A stretch of DNA of 64,000 nucleotides, taken from contig NZ_JAAIKD010000006.1 of assembly GCF_010820555.1 (NCBI RefSeq), positions 141,539 to 205,538 on the forward strand. The letters are read 5' to 3'. The translations under genes were made by a program, and so were the position numbers. Under the pieces are notes generated by a model. That model searched no databases and was not told the origin of the DNA. It worked only from the letters and a program-made list of their open reading frames with translations. Source of the DNA: Psychroflexus aurantiacus (GTDB taxonomy: Bacteria; Bacteroidota; Bacteroidia; Flavobacteriales; Flavobacteriaceae). Below are positions 19,903 to 30,009 of the stretch, one piece after another; positions within the stretch are counted from its first letter, which is position 1; each line of letters starts with the position of its first letter.

Positions 19903-20214
19903 ATGAAAAGAAGTAGAATTAAAAAAGGTGATCAAGTAAGAGTTATCGCTGGAGATCATAAAGGAAAAGAAGGCAAAGTATTAGATATACTTGTAAAAAA
20001 AGATAAGGCCATTGTTGAGGAAGTCAATATGATTTCTAAACACCAAAAGCCCTCTGCAACAAATCCACAAGGTGGAATTACTAAGAAAGAAGCTCCTATT
20101 CACATTTCAAACCTTTCTCTGATCACTAAAGATGGTGAGACGACAAGACTTGGAACCAAAATAGAAGATGGCAAGAAGGTAAGAGTTGCTAAGAAAACAA
20201 ATGAAGTGATTTAA
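19903..20214 (+). CDS. rplX: 50S ribosomal protein L24 (uL24)
   Basis: I start at the ATG at 19903, which gives 103 residues beginning [15 protein letters not shown], the normal L24 N terminus. An earlier in-frame ATG at 19864 lies inside rplN and would add 13 unrelated residues. The protein has the KOW motif ([10 protein letters not shown]) and the [14 protein letters not shown] block. L24 starts large-subunit assembly. It is 10 nt after rplN and 2 nt before rplE. Confidence 0.97.
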   Translation: MKRSRIKKGDQVRVIAGDHKGKEGKVLDILVKKDKAIVEEVNMISKHQKPSATNPQGGITKKEAPIHISNLSLITKDGETTRLGTKIEDGKKVRVAKKTNEVI

Positions 20215-20216
20215 TT

Positions 20217-20768
20217 ATGAGTTACGTACCAAGATTAAAAGAAGAATACAACAGCAAAATACTTCCGGCTCTTCGTGAAGAGTATAGTTATTCAAACACT
20301 ATGGAAGTTCCAAGACTCAAGAAAATTGTTTTGAGTAGAGGGGTTGGCGCAGCAATCGCAGATAAAAAACTGATAGATCACTCTATCGAAGAATTTTCTA
20401 TGATCACTGGTCAGAAAGCTGTTCAGACTATGTCAAAAAAGGATGTTGCCTCTTTCAAATTAAGAAAGGGAATGCCAATTGGTGTTAAAGTAACTCTTCG
20501 TGGCTATAGAATGTATGAATTTTTGGATAGATTAATTACTTCGGCATTACCCCGAGTAAGAGATTTCAACGGTATCAATCCAGACGGATTTGATGGTAGA
20601 GGAAATTACAACTTAGGTATTACTGAACAGATTATCTTTCCTGAAATAAACATTGATAAAGTAAATAGAATCTCAGGGATGGATATAAGTTTTGTGACTA
20701 CAGCAGAAACTGATCAGGAAGCAAAATCTTTATTAACAGAATTGGGGTTACCATTTAAAAAGAAATAA
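20217..20768 (+). CDS. rplE: 50S ribosomal protein L5 (uL5)
   Basis: The 183-residue L5 has the [15 protein letters not shown] start, the [14 protein letters not shown] block and the conserved [19 protein letters not shown] segment. L5 binds 5S rRNA and contacts the P-site tRNA. It is 2 nt before rpsN. Confidence 0.99.
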   Translation: MSYVPRLKEEYNSKILPALREEYSYSNTMEVPRLKKIVLSRGVGAAIADKKLIDHSIEEFSMITGQKAVQTMSKKDVASFKLRKGMPIGVKVTLRGYRMYEFLDRLITSALPRVRDFNGINPDGFDGRGNYNLGITEQIIFPEINIDKVNRISGMDISFVTTAETDQEAKSLLTELGLPFKKK

Positions 20769-20770
20769 TT

Positions 20771-21040
20771 ATGGCAAAGGAATCAATGAAAGCCCGTGAG
20801 GTGAAACGCCAGAAGATGGTTGAAAAATATGCTGAAAAAAGAAAGGCTTTGAAAGAAGCTGGAGATTTTGAAGCTTTACAAAAACTACCGAAAAATGCTT
20901 CTCCTGTGAGACTGCATAATCGATGTAAGCTTACAGGTAGACCAAGGGGATACATGAGACAGTTTGGACTATCTAGAGTTACGTTTAGAGAGATGGCCAA
21001 TCAAGGTCTTATCCCAGGGGTTAAAAAAGCAAGTTGGTAA
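20771..21040 (+). CDS. rpsN: 30S ribosomal protein S14 (uS14), zinc-independent long form
   Basis: The 89-residue protein ends in [23 protein letters not shown] sequence and [11 protein letters not shown], as S14 does. It is the long form of about 89 residues and lacks the CxxC pairs of the short zinc-binding form; a single Cys remains in HNRCKLTG. Its role is in the 30S head. It follows rplE by 2 nt. Confidence 0.98.
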   Translation: MAKESMKAREVKRQKMVEKYAEKRKALKEAGDFEALQKLPKNASPVRLHNRCKLTGRPRGYMRQFGLSRVTFREMANQGLIPGVKKASW

Positions 21041-21062
21041 TTAATTTAAAAAATGCAATAAA

Positions 21063-21461
21063 ATGAATATTGATCCAGTTGCAGATTATTTAACTAGAGT
21101 TAGGAACGCAGTTTTGGCTTCTCACAGAGTTGTTGAAATACCGGCTTCTAACCTAAAGAAGGAAATCACAAAAATATTGTTCGATCAAGGATATATCCTG
21201 AGCTATAAGTTTATCGATGATGAGACCCAAGGTGTGATCAAGATAGCTTTGAAATACGACAAGTTTACAAACGATCCTGTGATCAAAAAATTACAGAGAG
21301 TAAGTAAGCCTGGCTTGAGAAAATATTCCGGTTCGGAAGATATTCCAAGAGTACTGAATGGCTTAGGAATTTCCATAGTCTCTACTTCTAAAGGAGTTAT
21401 GACAGGAAAGCAGGCTCAGAGAGAACATGTTGGAGGTGAAATCCTTTGTTACGTATACTAA
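21063..21461 (+). CDS. rpsH: 30S ribosomal protein S8 (uS8)
   Basis: The 132-residue protein has the DPVADYLTRVRNA start, the RVSKPGLRKYSG segment and the STSKGVMTGKQAQREHVGGE end typical of S8. S8 is a primary 16S rRNA binder and, in enterobacteria, the repressor of the spc operon. A 22-nt gap precedes it; no mimic of the S8 site is evident by eye. Confidence 0.99.
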   Translation: MNIDPVADYLTRVRNAVLASHRVVEIPASNLKKEITKILFDQGYILSYKFIDDETQGVIKIALKYDKFTNDPVIKKLQRVSKPGLRKYSGSEDIPRVLNGLGISIVSTSKGVMTGKQAQREHVGGEILCYVY

Positions 21462-21479
21462 TATAAAAAGACAAAAATT

Positions 21480-22022
21480 ATGTCAAGAATAGGTTACAGT
21501 CCAGTTAGTATTCCAGAAGGCGTTACAGTCGATTTAACAGACGATACTATTACAGTAAAGGGTAAGCTGGGTGAGTTAAAACAAACCTTCAGCGAAATCA
21601 CTATCAAAATTGAGGATAATGAAATCCTTTTTGAAAGACCTTCCGATAAGAAAACTCACAAAGCGAAGCATGGTTTATACAGATCACTTGTATTCAACAT
21701 GATTCAGGGAGTTACTGAAGGCTTTACGAAAGAACTTGAACTTGTAGGGGTTGGTTATAGAGCTTCCAATCAAGGTCAAAAATTAGATATCGCTGTTGGC
21801 TTTTCTCATAACATTGTTATAGATTTGGCGCCTGAAGTAAAGTTGGAAACTATTTCAGAAAAAGGTAAGAATCCGATTATAAAATTATCGTCATTTGACA
21901 AACAACTTGTTTCACAAGTAGCTGCTAAAATTCGTTCATTTAGACGACCTGAGCCTTACAAAGGAAAAGGTATCAGATACGTAGGTGAATATATAAGAAG
22001 AAAAGCAGGTAAATCAGCTTAA
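21480..22022 (+). CDS. rplF: 50S ribosomal protein L6 (uL6)
   Basis: This complete L6 (180 residues) has two homologous domains, the SRIGYSPVSIPEGV start and the C-terminal RRPEPYKGKGIRYVGE motif. L6 lies near the GTPase-associated centre. It is followed by rplR after 2 nt. Confidence 0.99.
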   Translation: MSRIGYSPVSIPEGVTVDLTDDTITVKGKLGELKQTFSEITIKIEDNEILFERPSDKKTHKAKHGLYRSLVFNMIQGVTEGFTKELELVGVGYRASNQGQKLDIAVGFSHNIVIDLAPEVKLETISEKGKNPIIKLSSFDKQLVSQVAAKIRSFRRPEPYKGKGIRYVGEYIRRKAGKSA

Positions 22023-22024
22023 TT

Positions 22025-22381
22025 ATGGGATTTTCTAAAGAAAAAAGAAGACTTAAGATACGCAAGCGTGTTAGAAAAACAATTACTGGAACTCCGGTTA
22101 AGCCTAGGCTTTCCGTGTTCAGAAGTAATAATGACATCTATGCGCAATTGATTGATGATGTTAATGGAGTTACATTAGCTTCAGCATCTTCAAGAGATAA
22201 AGAAATTGATGTTACCGACAAAACAAAGTCTGAGGCTTCTGTAATTGTTGGTGAAGCCATTGCTAAAAAAGCTTTGGACAAAAATATAGATTCAATTTCT
22301 TTTGACAGAGGTGGTTATTTATACCACGGTAGAGTAAAATCATTAGCCGAAGGTGCTCGTAAAGGAGGCTTAAAATTTTAA
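22025..22381 (+). CDS. rplR: 50S ribosomal protein L18 (uL18)
   Basis: The 118-residue L18 has the basic N terminus, the KPRLSVFRSNNDIYAQLIDD block and the FDRGGYLYHGRVKSLAEGAR end that are diagnostic. It binds 5S rRNA together with L5. It sits between rplF and rpsE with 2-3 nt gaps. Confidence 0.99.
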   Translation: MGFSKEKRRLKIRKRVRKTITGTPVKPRLSVFRSNNDIYAQLIDDVNGVTLASASSRDKEIDVTDKTKSEASVIVGEAIAKKALDKNIDSISFDRGGYLYHGRVKSLAEGARKGGLKF

Positions 22382-22384
22382 AAT

Positions 22385-22909
22385 ATGTATCAAGATTATA
22401 AAAATGTTGAAACTGTAAAACCAGGTGGACTGGATCTTAAAGATCGTTTAGTTGGAGTTCAACGTGTTACTAAAGTTACAAAAGGTGGTAGAGCATTTGG
22501 ATTTTCTGCTATTGTTGTTGTAGGTGATGAAAACGGTGTTGTAGGACAAGGCCTTGGTAAATCTAAAGAGGTTGCCGATGCTATTTCTAAAGCCGTTGAA
22601 GATGCTAAGAAAAACTTAGTCAGAATCCCGCTTTACAAATCTACATTGCCACATGAGCAGTTGGGTAAGTATGGGGGTGCCAGAGTTTTCTTATTACCGG
22701 CTTCAGAAGGTACAGGTGTTATCGCTGGTGGTCCAACCCGTATGGTTTTGGAAGCCGTAGGTGTACATGACGTTCTTTCTAAGAACCAGGGCTCATCTAA
22801 CCCGCATAACATGGTGAAAGCTACTTTTGATGCCCTTTTGAAATTGAGAGGTGCTGAGCAGATAGCTAGACAAAGAGGAATTACCCTCGAGAAATTATTT
22901 AATGGTTAA
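22385..22909 (+). CDS. rpsE: 30S ribosomal protein S5 (uS5)
   Basis: The 174-residue protein has the double-stranded RNA-binding-like domain with [16 protein letters not shown] and the C-terminal domain with [15 protein letters not shown]5 helps keep decoding accurate and lines the mRNA entry. Its stop lies 10 nt before the rpmD start. Confidence 0.99.
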   Translation: MYQDYKNVETVKPGGLDLKDRLVGVQRVTKVTKGGRAFGFSAIVVVGDENGVVGQGLGKSKEVADAISKAVEDAKKNLVRIPLYKSTLPHEQLGKYGGARVFLLPASEGTGVIAGGPTRMVLEAVGVHDVLSKNQGSSNPHNMVKATFDALLKLRGAEQIARQRGITLEKLFNG

Positions 22910-22919
22910 GACCCTTATT

Positions 22920-23102
22920 ATGGCTAAAATTAAAGTTACAAAAACCAAGAGCGCTATCAAGCGACCAAAAAACCAGAAGCTTACTTTGGAAGCAATGGGT
23001 TTGAGAAAAATCGGCCAATCCAACGAATTTGAAGTTTCAGATTCTTTGATGGGTATGATTAATAAAGTTAAACATTTAGTTTCTGTACAAGAAATAAACT
23101 AA
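22920..23102 (+). CDS. rpmD: 50S ribosomal protein L30 (uL30)
   Basis: I choose the ATG at 22920, giving 60 residues starting MAKIKVTKTKSAI, the usual length and N terminus of L30. An in-frame start at 22902 would overlap rpsE and add six residues with no family support. The RIGQSNEFEVSDS-like segment is the conserved core. It is followed by rplO after 4 nt. Confidence 0.96.
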   Translation: MAKIKVTKTKSAIKRPKNQKLTLEAMGLRKIGQSNEFEVSDSLMGMINKVKHLVSVQEIN

Positions 23103-23106
23103 TACT

Positions 23107-23559
23107 ATGGAATTACACAATTTAAGACCTGCCAAAGGTTCTGTAAAGACCACCACCAAAAGACTCGGAAGAGGAGAAGGTACTGGAAACGGAGGAACTG
23201 CTGGTAGAGGACATAAAGGTGCGAAATCACGTTCTGGTTATTCCAGAAAGATTGGTTTCGAAGGTGGACAGATGCCATTGCAAAGACGTGTTCCTAAATT
23301 TGGATTTACAAATCCAAATCGAGTGGAATACCAAACAATCAACCTGGATCGTTTGCAGGAACTGGTAGACAACAAGTCTATTTCAGATGCTGTTGATTTT
23401 GGAACATTGCACGCTATGGATCAGGTCAATAAAAACTTGCCTCTTAAAGTTTTAGGAAGAGGTGAACTAAAAGCCAAATTGAAAGTCTCTGCACACAAAT
23501 TTTCTGCTTCAGCAAAATCTGCAATTGAAGCAGCTGGTGGAGAAGCGATCACTATTTAA
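23107..23559 (+). CDS. rplO: 50S ribosomal protein L15 (uL15)
   Basis: The 150-residue L15 has the Gly/Arg-rich N-terminal extension (GRGEGTGNGGTAGRGHKGAK) that threads into 23S rRNA and a globular C-terminal domain with the KVLGRGELKAKL motif. It directly precedes secY, as in most bacteria. Confidence 0.99.
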   Translation: MELHNLRPAKGSVKTTTKRLGRGEGTGNGGTAGRGHKGAKSRSGYSRKIGFEGGQMPLQRRVPKFGFTNPNRVEYQTINLDRLQELVDNKSISDAVDFGTLHAMDQVNKNLPLKVLGRGELKAKLKVSAHKFSASAKSAIEAAGGEAITI

Positions 23560-23570
23560 CTAATCACCTT

Positions 23571-24911
23571 ATGAAGTTTTTTGAAACATTAAAGAATATT
23601 TGGAAAATAGAAGAATTGAAAAATCGAATTCTTCTCACTTTAGGTTTGCTGCTGGTTTACAGATTTGGTGCTCAAATCGTATTACCTGGAATTGATGCTG
23701 CTCAGTTAGCTAGCTTATCTTCCCAAACCGACAGTGGAATTCTTGGTTTACTCAACGCCTTTACCGGTGGAGCATTTTCGAATGCTTCCGTTTTTGCGTT
23801 AGGAATCATGCCTTATATTTCTGCTTCTATTGTTGTTCAGTTAATGACTATTGCTATTCCTTATCTTCAAAAACTTCAGAAAGAAGGCGATAGTGGAAGG
23901 AAAAAGATTACACAGATTACAAGATGGTTAACCATTGCTATAACCTTGGTTCAAGGCCCTGGATACATCATCAATTTGTATAATACCTTACCTCCTTCAG
24001 CATTTTTGATGGATAGCACATTTACGTTTGTTGCTTCTTCTGTGATCATACTTACCACCGGGTGTATTTTTGCCATGTGGTTGGGTGAAAAAATCACTGA
24101 TAAAGGCATAGGTAATGGGATATCCTTATTGATTATGGTTGGTATTATTGCCACACTTCCTCAGGCCTTTATTCAGGAATTTGTTTCCAGAGTATTTGAA
24201 TCTAATGGAGGATTGATTTTAATCTTAGTCGAATTGGTAATCTGGTTTGTTATTATCCTTGCTTCCGTTATGTTGGTAAGAGCTGTAAGACAAATCCCGG
24301 TACAATATGCAAGAAAGAATGCTTCCGGTAAGTTTGAAAAAGCTTCTGTAGGCGGTGCAAGACAGTTTATCCCCTTGAAGTTGAATGCTTCTGGTGTGAT
24401 GCCTATCATTTTTGCTCAGGCGATCATGTTTATTCCTGCAGCAGTGGCCGGTCTATCCGATACTGAAATGGCTCAGGGTATTACTGCAGCTTTTCAAAAT
24501 ATATTTGGATTCTGGTACAATCTTGTATTTGCACTTTTGATCATCGTATTTACTTATTTCTATACAGCGATTACAGTCCCTACCAATAAAATGGCAGACG
24601 ACCTTAAGCGCAGCGGTGGATTTATTCCTGGCATAAGACCTGGTTCTGAAACTGCGGAATACCTGGATAGAATTATGTCACAAATCACCTTACCAGGTTC
24701 TGTATTTTTGGCATTGTTAGCTATATTCCCTGCAATTGTGGTATCACTTTTGAATGTTCAACAAGGTTGGGCGCTTTTCTTTGGAGGTACATCATTGCTT
24801 ATTATGGTAGGTGTCGCGATAGATACTATTCAGCAAGTGAATTCATTCCTGTTGAATAGACATTACGATGGATTAATGAAATCTGGTAAAAATAGAAAAG
24901 CAGTCGCATAA
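23571..24911 (+). CDS. secY: Preprotein translocase subunit SecY
   Basis: The 446-residue inner-membrane protein has ten predicted transmembrane segments and the SecY landmarks: [14 protein letters not shown] start, the plug region, the [15 protein letters not shown] motif in TM2, and the cytoplasmic loop with [14 protein letters not shown] sequence (here [10 protein letters not shown]) that contacts SecA. It forms the protein-conducting channel with SecE and SecG; a secG gene is present elsewhere in the window (38460-38783). Its place after rplO is universal. Confidence 0.99.
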   Translation: MKFFETLKNIWKIEELKNRILLTLGLLLVYRFGAQIVLPGIDAAQLASLSSQTDSGILGLLNAFTGGAFSNASVFALGIMPYISASIVVQLMTIAIPYLQKLQKEGDSGRKKITQITRWLTIAITLVQGPGYIINLYNTLPPSAFLMDSTFTFVASSVIILTTGCIFAMWLGEKITDKGIGNGISLLIMVGIIATLPQAFIQEFVSRVFESNGGLILILVELVIWFVIILASVMLVRAVRQIPVQYARKNASGKFEKASVGGARQFIPLKLNASGVMPIIFAQAIMFIPAAVAGLSDTEMAQGITAAFQNIFGFWYNLVFALLIIVFTYFYTAITVPTNKMADDLKRSGGFIPGIRPGSETAEYLDRIMSQITLPGSVFLALLAIFPAIVVSLLNVQQGWALFFGGTSLLIMVGVAIDTIQQVNSFLLNRHYDGLMKSGKNRKAVA

Positions 24912-24913
24912 TT

Positions 24914-25129
24914 ATGGCAAAACAACCCTCGATAGAACAAGATGGAACTATTATTGAAGCATTGTCCAACGCAATGTTTCGAGTAGAACTTGAAAATGAG
25001 CATATCGTTACCGCTCATATATCTGGTAAGATGAGAATGCATTACATCAAACTTTTACCAGGTGATAAAGTAAAATTAGAAATGAGTCCTTACGATTTAT
25101 CTAAGGCTCGTATAACCTATAGATATTAA
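24914..25129 (+). CDS. infA: Translation initiation factor IF-1
   Basis: The 71-residue OB-fold protein has the [21 protein letters not shown] start and the [16 protein letters not shown] core of IF-1, which occupies the A site during initiation. It follows secY by 2 nt. In enterobacteria infA is elsewhere; the secY-infA-rpmJ order is common outside that group. Confidence 0.98.
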   Translation: MAKQPSIEQDGTIIEALSNAMFRVELENEHIVTAHISGKMRMHYIKLLPGDKVKLEMSPYDLSKARITYRY

Positions 25130-25134
25130 ATACT

Positions 25135-25251
25135 ATGAAAGTTAGAGCATCAATAAAAAAGAGAAGTGCTGACTGTAAGATCGTTCGTAGAAAAGGACGT
25201 CTTTATGTCATCAACAAAAAGAATCCTAAATTTAAACAAAGACAAGGATAA
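25135..25251 (+). CDS. rpmJ: 50S ribosomal protein L36 (bL36), zinc-less form
   Basis: This 38-residue reading frame begins [15 protein letters not shown] and ends NPKFKQRQG, an unmistakable L36. The zinc-binding form has four ligands (three Cys and one His); here only one Cys (Cys14) is left, so it is a zinc-independent type, consistent with the zinc-independent S14 in the same cluster. It lies 5 nt after infA and 2 nt before rpsM. Confidence 0.97.
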   Translation: MKVRASIKKRSADCKIVRRKGRLYVINKKNPKFKQRQG

Positions 25252-25253
25252 TT

Positions 25254-25628
25254 ATGGCTAGAATTGCAGGTGTAGATATACCAAAACAAAAACGCGGAGT
25301 TATAGCTTTAACCTATATCTTCGGAATCGGAAAGAGCAGAGCTCAAAACATTCTTAAGAATGCCGGTGTAGACGAAAGTATCAAAGTTTCAGATTGGGAT
25401 GATGATCAAATCGGTAAGATCAGAGAAGAAGTTGGACATTATACCATCGAAGGAGAGTTGAGATCTGAAGTACAAATCAACATCAAGCGATTGATGGATA
25501 TTGGTTGTTACAGAGGAATAAGACACAGAACCGGACTACCGCTGAGAGGTCAGAGAACCAAGAACAACTCGCGTACAAGAAAAGGAAGAAGAAAAACAGT
25601 TGCTAACAAGAAAAAGGTAACTAAATAA
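25254..25628 (+). CDS. rpsM: 30S ribosomal protein S13 (uS13)
   Basis: The 124-residue S13 has the [22 protein letters not shown] start, the helix-two-turn-helix region and the [19 protein letters not shown] end. It contacts the P-site tRNA and bridges to the large subunit. It starts the alpha-operon order rpsM-rpsK-rpsD-rpoA-rplQ. Confidence 0.99.
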   Translation: MARIAGVDIPKQKRGVIALTYIFGIGKSRAQNILKNAGVDESIKVSDWDDDQIGKIREEVGHYTIEGELRSEVQINIKRLMDIGCYRGIRHRTGLPLRGQRTKNNSRTRKGRRKTVANKKKVTK

Positions 25629-25636
25629 TAAGTAAA

Positions 25637-26020
25637 ATGGCAAAGTCAACAACAAAAAAGCGTAAAGTAGTTGTAGATGCATATGGCGAAGCTCATATAT
25701 CTGCCTCTTTTAATAATATCATCGTTTCGTTAACCAACAAAAACGGCGATATTATTTCCTGGTCATCTTCAGGTAAGATGGGCTTTAGAGGTAGTAAAAA
25801 GAACACACCTTATGCTGCACAATTATCTGCTGAAGATGCAAGTAAAGTTGCACACGAAGCAGGTTTGCGTAAAGTAAAAGTATATGTGAAAGGTCCTGGA
25901 AACGGAAGAGAATCCGCTATACGATCTTTACATAACTCAGGTATAGAAGTTACTGAGATTATCGATGTAACTCCAATACCACACAATGGATGTAGACCTC
26001 CAAAACGAAGAAGAGTCTAA
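25637..26020 (+). CDS. rpsK: 30S ribosomal protein S11 (uS11)
   Basis: The 127-residue S11 has the [20 protein letters not shown] core and the [18 protein letters not shown] end that are diagnostic. It lies in the 30S platform near the E site and interacts with S7. A 75-nt AT-rich gap follows before rpsD; I see no clear hairpin or promoter there. Confidence 0.99.
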   Translation: MAKSTTKKRKVVVDAYGEAHISASFNNIIVSLTNKNGDIISWSSSGKMGFRGSKKNTPYAAQLSAEDASKVAHEAGLRKVKVYVKGPGNGRESAIRSLHNSGIEVTEIIDVTPIPHNGCRPPKRRRV

Positions 26021-26095
26021 TTATAATAATCAACTATTACTATTATCGAAGGATAAGACCTTAATTCATAATAGAGATACACTAAATACTTAACA

Positions 26096-26701
26096 ATGGC
26101 AAGATATACCGGTCCTAAAACCAAAATAGCAAGAAAATTTGGCGAAGCCATTTTTGGCGACGACAAATCTTTCGAAAAAAGAAATTACCCTCCTGGACAG
26201 CACGGGAACAACAGAAGAAGAGGCAAGAAGTCTGAGTACGCTGTTCAGTTGATGGAAAAGCAAAAAGCTAAATATACCTATGGTATTTTAGAAAAGCAAT
26301 TCCGTAATATGTTTAACAAGGCAAACCGATCTACTGGTATTACCGGTGAGATCCTGCTTCAGTTATGTGAGTCAAGACTCGATAACGTAGCTTTCAGATT
26401 GGGCATTGCTCCAACTCGTAGCTCCGCCAGACAGTTGGTATCGCACAAACATATCACTGTAAACGGTGAGCTAGTTAACATACCATCCTACCAAGTCAAA
26501 CCTAACGATGTTGTTGGAATAAGAGAGAAATCAAAATCTCTTAACGTTATCCAAGAATCTCTTTCAAACAATAAATCTGTTCATGAATGGATGACGTGGA
26601 ATGGTGAGAAAATGGAAGGTACATTCGTGACCATACCAGAACGATCACAAATTCCTGAAAAAATTAATGAGCAATTCATAGTTGAATTGTACTCTAAATA
26701 A
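26096..26701 (+). CDS. rpsD: 30S ribosomal protein S4 (uS4)
   Basis: The 201-residue S4 lacks the N-terminal four-Cys zinc site found in some species. It has the NYPPGQHG motif, the [19 protein letters not shown] helix and the S4 RNA-binding domain ([14 protein letters not shown]). S4 nucleates 30S assembly and represses the alpha operon in enterobacteria. It follows rpsK by 75 nt and precedes rpoA by 21 nt. Confidence 0.99.
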   Translation: MARYTGPKTKIARKFGEAIFGDDKSFEKRNYPPGQHGNNRRRGKKSEYAVQLMEKQKAKYTYGILEKQFRNMFNKANRSTGITGEILLQLCESRLDNVAFRLGIAPTRSSARQLVSHKHITVNGELVNIPSYQVKPNDVVGIREKSKSLNVIQESLSNNKSVHEWMTWNGEKMEGTFVTIPERSQIPEKINEQFIVELYSK

Positions 26702-26722
26702 TAACTGACAACACTCAAATTT

Positions 26723-27715
26723 ATGGCATTATTTAATTTTCAAAAGCCCGATAAAGTTATCATGATCGATTCTACCGATTTTGAGGGCACTTTCGAATTT
26801 AGACCATTGGAACCAGGATATGGTTTAACAGTAGGTAACGCTTTGCGCAGGGTGCTGTTATCCTCATTGGAAGGTTTTGCAATCACTTCAGTAAGAATAG
26901 AAGGTGTTGATCACGAATTCTCTACGATTGAAGGAGTTGTTGAAGATGTTACTGAAATCATATTAAACCTAAAGCAAATCAGATTCAAGAAAAGAGCCGA
27001 AGACGTGGATAACGAAACGGTTTCTATCTCTTTCTCTGGTAATGAGAAAATGACTGCAGGTGATTTTCAAAAGTACCTGACTGGCTTTGATATCTTAAAT
27101 CCGGATCTTGAAATCTGTACCATGGATAAAAAGGTATCTCTTAACCTTGAACTTACGGTTCAAAAAGGAAGAGGATACGTTCCCGCTGAAGAAAATAAAA
27201 CCTCTAAAGCGCCTATCGGTACTATTTTTACAGACTCTGTCTTTACACCGATCAAAAATGTAAAGTACAGCATCGAGAACTTTAGGGTTGAACAAAAAAC
27301 CGATTACGAAAAGCTGGTTTTCGAAATTAGCAGTGACGGTTCCATTCATCCTAAAGATGCGCTTACCGAAGCTGCCAAGACCTTAATTCATCACTTCATG
27401 TTGTTCTCCGATGAAAGAATCACTTTGGAAACTGAAGAAATGTCTCAGGCTGAAACTTATGATGAAGAATCTCTTCACATGAGACAATTGCTGAAGACCA
27501 AACTCGTTGATCTTGATTTATCTGTTAGAGCATTAAATTGCCTGAAAGCAGCTGAAGTTGAAACTTTAGGGGATCTGGTATCTCATAACAAAAGCGATTT
27601 GATGAAGTTTAGAAACTTCGGTAAAAAATCACTTACTGAACTAGAGGAACTTGTTGAAAACAAAGGTCTGGACTTTGGAATGGATCTTTCAAAATATAAA
27701 CTTGACAAAGACTAG
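26723..27715 (+). CDS. rpoA: DNA-directed RNA polymerase subunit alpha
   Basis: The 330-residue protein has the N-terminal assembly domain ([20 protein letters not shown]) and the C-terminal domain (about 255-330, with [19 protein letters not shown] and the [15 protein letters not shown] helix) that contacts upstream promoter DNA and activators. The alpha dimer is the scaffold for beta and beta-prime. Length is normal. The gene lies between rpsD and rplQ, the universal alpha-operon order. Confidence 0.99.
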   Translation: MALFNFQKPDKVIMIDSTDFEGTFEFRPLEPGYGLTVGNALRRVLLSSLEGFAITSVRIEGVDHEFSTIEGVVEDVTEIILNLKQIRFKKRAEDVDNETVSISFSGNEKMTAGDFQKYLTGFDILNPDLEICTMDKKVSLNLELTVQKGRGYVPAEENKTSKAPIGTIFTDSVFTPIKNVKYSIENFRVEQKTDYEKLVFEISSDGSIHPKDALTEAAKTLIHHFMLFSDERITLETEEMSQAETYDEESLHMRQLLKTKLVDLDLSVRALNCLKAAEVETLGDLVSHNKSDLMKFRNFGKKSLTELEELVENKGLDFGMDLSKYKLDKD

Positions 27716-27742
27716 CTTTGTTAAGCTCAAAATACATTAATC

Positions 27743-28228
27743 ATGAGACATAGAAAGAAATTAAATCATTTAGGAAGAACATCCTCACATAGAAAAGCCA
27801 TGCTTTCTAATATGGCCTGTTCCCTAATTGAACATAAAAGAATAAACACAACGGTTGCTAAAGCCAAAGCGCTTAGACAGTTTGTAGAGCCTTTAATTAC
27901 CAAATCTAAATTGGACACGACCCATAACCGTCGTTTGGTTTTTTCTAAACTGAAAGACAAATACATGGTGGCAGAACTTTTTAGAGAAGTTGCTCCTAAG
28001 GTAGGAGAGCGTCCAGGGGGTTACACCCGTATCATTAAACTTGGAAACAGGTTAGGTGATGCTGCTGAAATGGCAATGATCGAACTTGTTGACTTCAATG
28101 ATGTTTATACACCAGGGAAGAAACAGGCTAAGAAGAAATCTACCAGACGTGCTGGTAAAAAAGTTAAAGTTGAAGACCAGACTGAAGACACTTCAAATGA
28201 TTCTGAAACTAAAACAGATGAGGCTTAA
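27743..28228 (+). CDS. rplQ: 50S ribosomal protein L17 (bL17) with charged C-terminal extension
   Basis: The first 120 or so residues are a normal L17 ([20 protein letters not shown] start, [20 protein letters not shown] core). A tail of about 40 residues rich in Lys, then Asp, Glu and Thr, follows; such tails occur in Bacteroidota L17. It is the last gene of the ribosomal unit and is followed by a terminator 27 nt after its stop. Confidence 0.98.
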   Translation: MRHRKKLNHLGRTSSHRKAMLSNMACSLIEHKRINTTVAKAKALRQFVEPLITKSKLDTTHNRRLVFSKLKDKYMVAELFREVAPKVGERPGGYTRIIKLGNRLGDAAEMAMIELVDFNDVYTPGKKQAKKKSTRRAGKKVKVEDQTEDTSNDSETKTDEA

Positions 28229-28254
28229 TACCCTACACTTATTATTATCAATTC

Positions 28255-28290
28255 AAAGGGATGAACTTTAACTAGTTTATCCCTTTTTTT
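28255..28290 (+). terminator. Terminator of the ribosomal operon
   Basis: An 8-bp stem AAAGGGAT/ATCCCTTT extended by AACT/AGTT across single-base bulges is followed by a run of seven T. It lies between rplQ and carA and ends the long ribosomal transcription unit. Confidence 0.85.
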
Positions 28291-28301
28291 ATATTTATAC
28301 T

Positions 28302-29420
28302 ATGAAATACAATTTAAAAACTCCAGCTGTCCTGCTCCTTGCCGACGGGACCGTCTTTCATGGAAAAACAACTGAAAAGTTTTCTTCCAACAGATTGGGG
28401 GAAATTTGTTTTAACACGGGCATGTCCGGCTATCAGGAAATCTTTACAGATCCTTCTTATTTCGGTCAGATCATGGTCACTACCAATCCCCACATCGGTA
28501 ATTACGGGGTGAACTCAGATGAAGGTGAATCCGAATCGGTTAAGATTTCCGGACTAATCTGTAAAAACTTTTCCTTTACGACTTCACGCGTTAATTCTGA
28601 CTCCTCTCTGGAAGATTTCCTTGAGAAAGTTAATTTACCCGTCATTTTTGATGTAGATACCAGAGCCCTCGTGTCCCATATCCGAAAAAACGGAGCGATG
28701 AATGCCATCATGTCTACCGATACGGATAACCTGGACGCCCTGATGGAGGAGCTGGAACAGCACCCTTCCATGAAAGGCCTGGAGCTGGCTTCCAAGGTGT
28801 CTACGTCGAAAGCCTATACACTGGGAGACAAGTTATCTGACCAAAGAATAGCCGTGCTGGATCTTGGTGTGAAACAAAATATATTGAGGAGGCTGGCCGA
28901 CAGGGGAGGATTTATCAAAGTATTCCCTTACGACTCTTCTTTTCAGGATTTAATGGAATGGAAACCTACAGGAATCCTTATTTCTAACGGTCCCGGAGAT
29001 CCGGAGCCTTTAACTTCTGCTATTGAACTGGCTAAACATTGCATTGAGGAGGAAGTTCCAACCTTCGGCATATGCCTGGGTCATCAAATCATTGCTTTAG
29101 CTATGGGAATCCCTACATTGAAAATGCATAATGGACACCGGGGGATCAATCACCCGATTCAGAATTTGAAAACTGGTAAAAGTGAAATTACATCCCAGAA
29201 CCACGGATTTACAATAGACAAGGATTCTACGGTGAGCAATTCGCAGGTAGAGATATCACATATGCATCTTAACGATAAGTCTGTAGCAGGCATTCGTATC
29301 AAAGATAAGCCTTGTTTTTCTGTACAGTATCATCCTGAAGCCGGACCCGGACCCAATGATGCCACCTATTTGTTTGACGACTTCTTCGACATGATGTCAA
29401 AGCAAAACATTGAAGCATAA
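28302..29420 (+). CDS. carA: Carbamoyl-phosphate synthase small (glutaminase) subunit
   Basis: The 372-residue subunit has an N-terminal CPSase small-chain domain (ADGTVFHG and FNTGMSGYQEIFTDPSY motifs) and a class-I glutamine amidotransferase domain with the triad Cys258 (GICLGHQ), His344 and Glu346 (YHPEAGPGPND). It hydrolyses glutamine and passes ammonia to the large subunit for arginine and pyrimidine synthesis. carB is not adjacent in the window. The gene starts just after the ribosomal terminator, and its own terminator follows the stop directly. Confidence 0.98.
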   Translation: MKYNLKTPAVLLLADGTVFHGKTTEKFSSNRLGEICFNTGMSGYQEIFTDPSYFGQIMVTTNPHIGNYGVNSDEGESESVKISGLICKNFSFTTSRVNSDSSLEDFLEKVNLPVIFDVDTRALVSHIRKNGAMNAIMSTDTDNLDALMEELEQHPSMKGLELASKVSTSKAYTLGDKLSDQRIAVLDLGVKQNILRRLADRGGFIKVFPYDSSFQDLMEWKPTGILISNGPGDPEPLTSAIELAKHCIEEEVPTFGICLGHQIIALAMGIPTLKMHNGHRGINHPIQNLKTGKSEITSQNHGFTIDKDSTVSNSQVEISHMHLNDKSVAGIRIKDKPCFSVQYHPEAGPGPNDATYLFDDFFDMMSKQNIEA

Positions 29421-29446
29421 AAAAAGTGGGCTAATGCCCACTTTTT
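29421..29446. terminator. Bidirectional terminator between carA and the fasciclin gene
   Basis: A perfect 11-bp stem AAAAAGTGGGC/GCCCACTTTTT with a TAAT loop starts directly after the carA stop. T-tracts follow on both strands, so it can serve carA (plus) and the convergent fasciclin-domain gene (minus). Confidence 0.88.
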
Positions 29447-29463
29447 ATTTAGTTATCATCAGA

Positions 29464-30009
29464 TTAAGGTAATAGTACTGTGTCTATCACGTGAATCACT
29501 CCATTGGACTGATTGACATCTGCGATAGTTACCGTGGCTACATTGCCATTGGAATCCATGATTTTTACATTTCCAGCATCTAGCATTGCAGTGAGCGTAC
29601 CTCCGCTAACGGTTTTCAGTTCTGCTTTGCCGTCGCCTTGTTTGATGGCAGCAATCACATCCTTCGCATTGAATTTTCCGGCTATCACATGGTAAGTCAA
29701 TACCGTTTGTAATTTCCCTTTATTCTCCGGCTTAAGCAGAGTGGCTACGGTTCCTTCCGGCAGTTTCCCAAAGGCTGCATTAGTTGGAGCAAAGACCGTG
29801 AACGGACCCTCACTGGATAAGGTTTCAACCAGTTCAGCTGCTTTTACTGCCGCTACCAAGGTGGTGTGATCTTGAGAGTTTACCGCATTTTCCACGATGT
29901 TTTTGCTGGGATACATTTCTGCACCGCCTACCATTTTGGTCTGGGCATAAGAAAGCGTGGTTACAAGTACACTCATGACTAATACGAGTTGCATTTTTAA
30001 ATTTTTCAT
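29464..30009 (-). CDS. Secreted fasciclin (FAS1)-domain protein
   Basis: I start at the ATG at 30009 (181 residues), because it begins a clean signal peptide (about 1-22, cleaved near SYA); an upstream in-frame ATG would add 22 basic residues. One FAS1 domain follows with the H1 motif FTVFAPTNAAF and the H2-type YHVIAGKF, ending in NGVIHVIDTVLLP. FAS1 proteins are exported and mediate adhesion or surface interactions; the exact role is unknown. The gene is alone and convergent with carA. Confidence 0.9.
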   Translation of the reverse strand: MKNLKMQLVLVMSVLVTTLSYAQTKMVGGAEMYPSKNIVENAVNSQDHTTLVAAVKAAELVETLSSEGPFTVFAPTNAAFGKLPEGTVATLLKPENKGKLQTVLTYHVIAGKFNAKDVIAAIKQGDGKAELKTVSGGTLTAMLDAGNVKIMDSNGNVATVTIADVNQSNGVIHVIDTVLLP

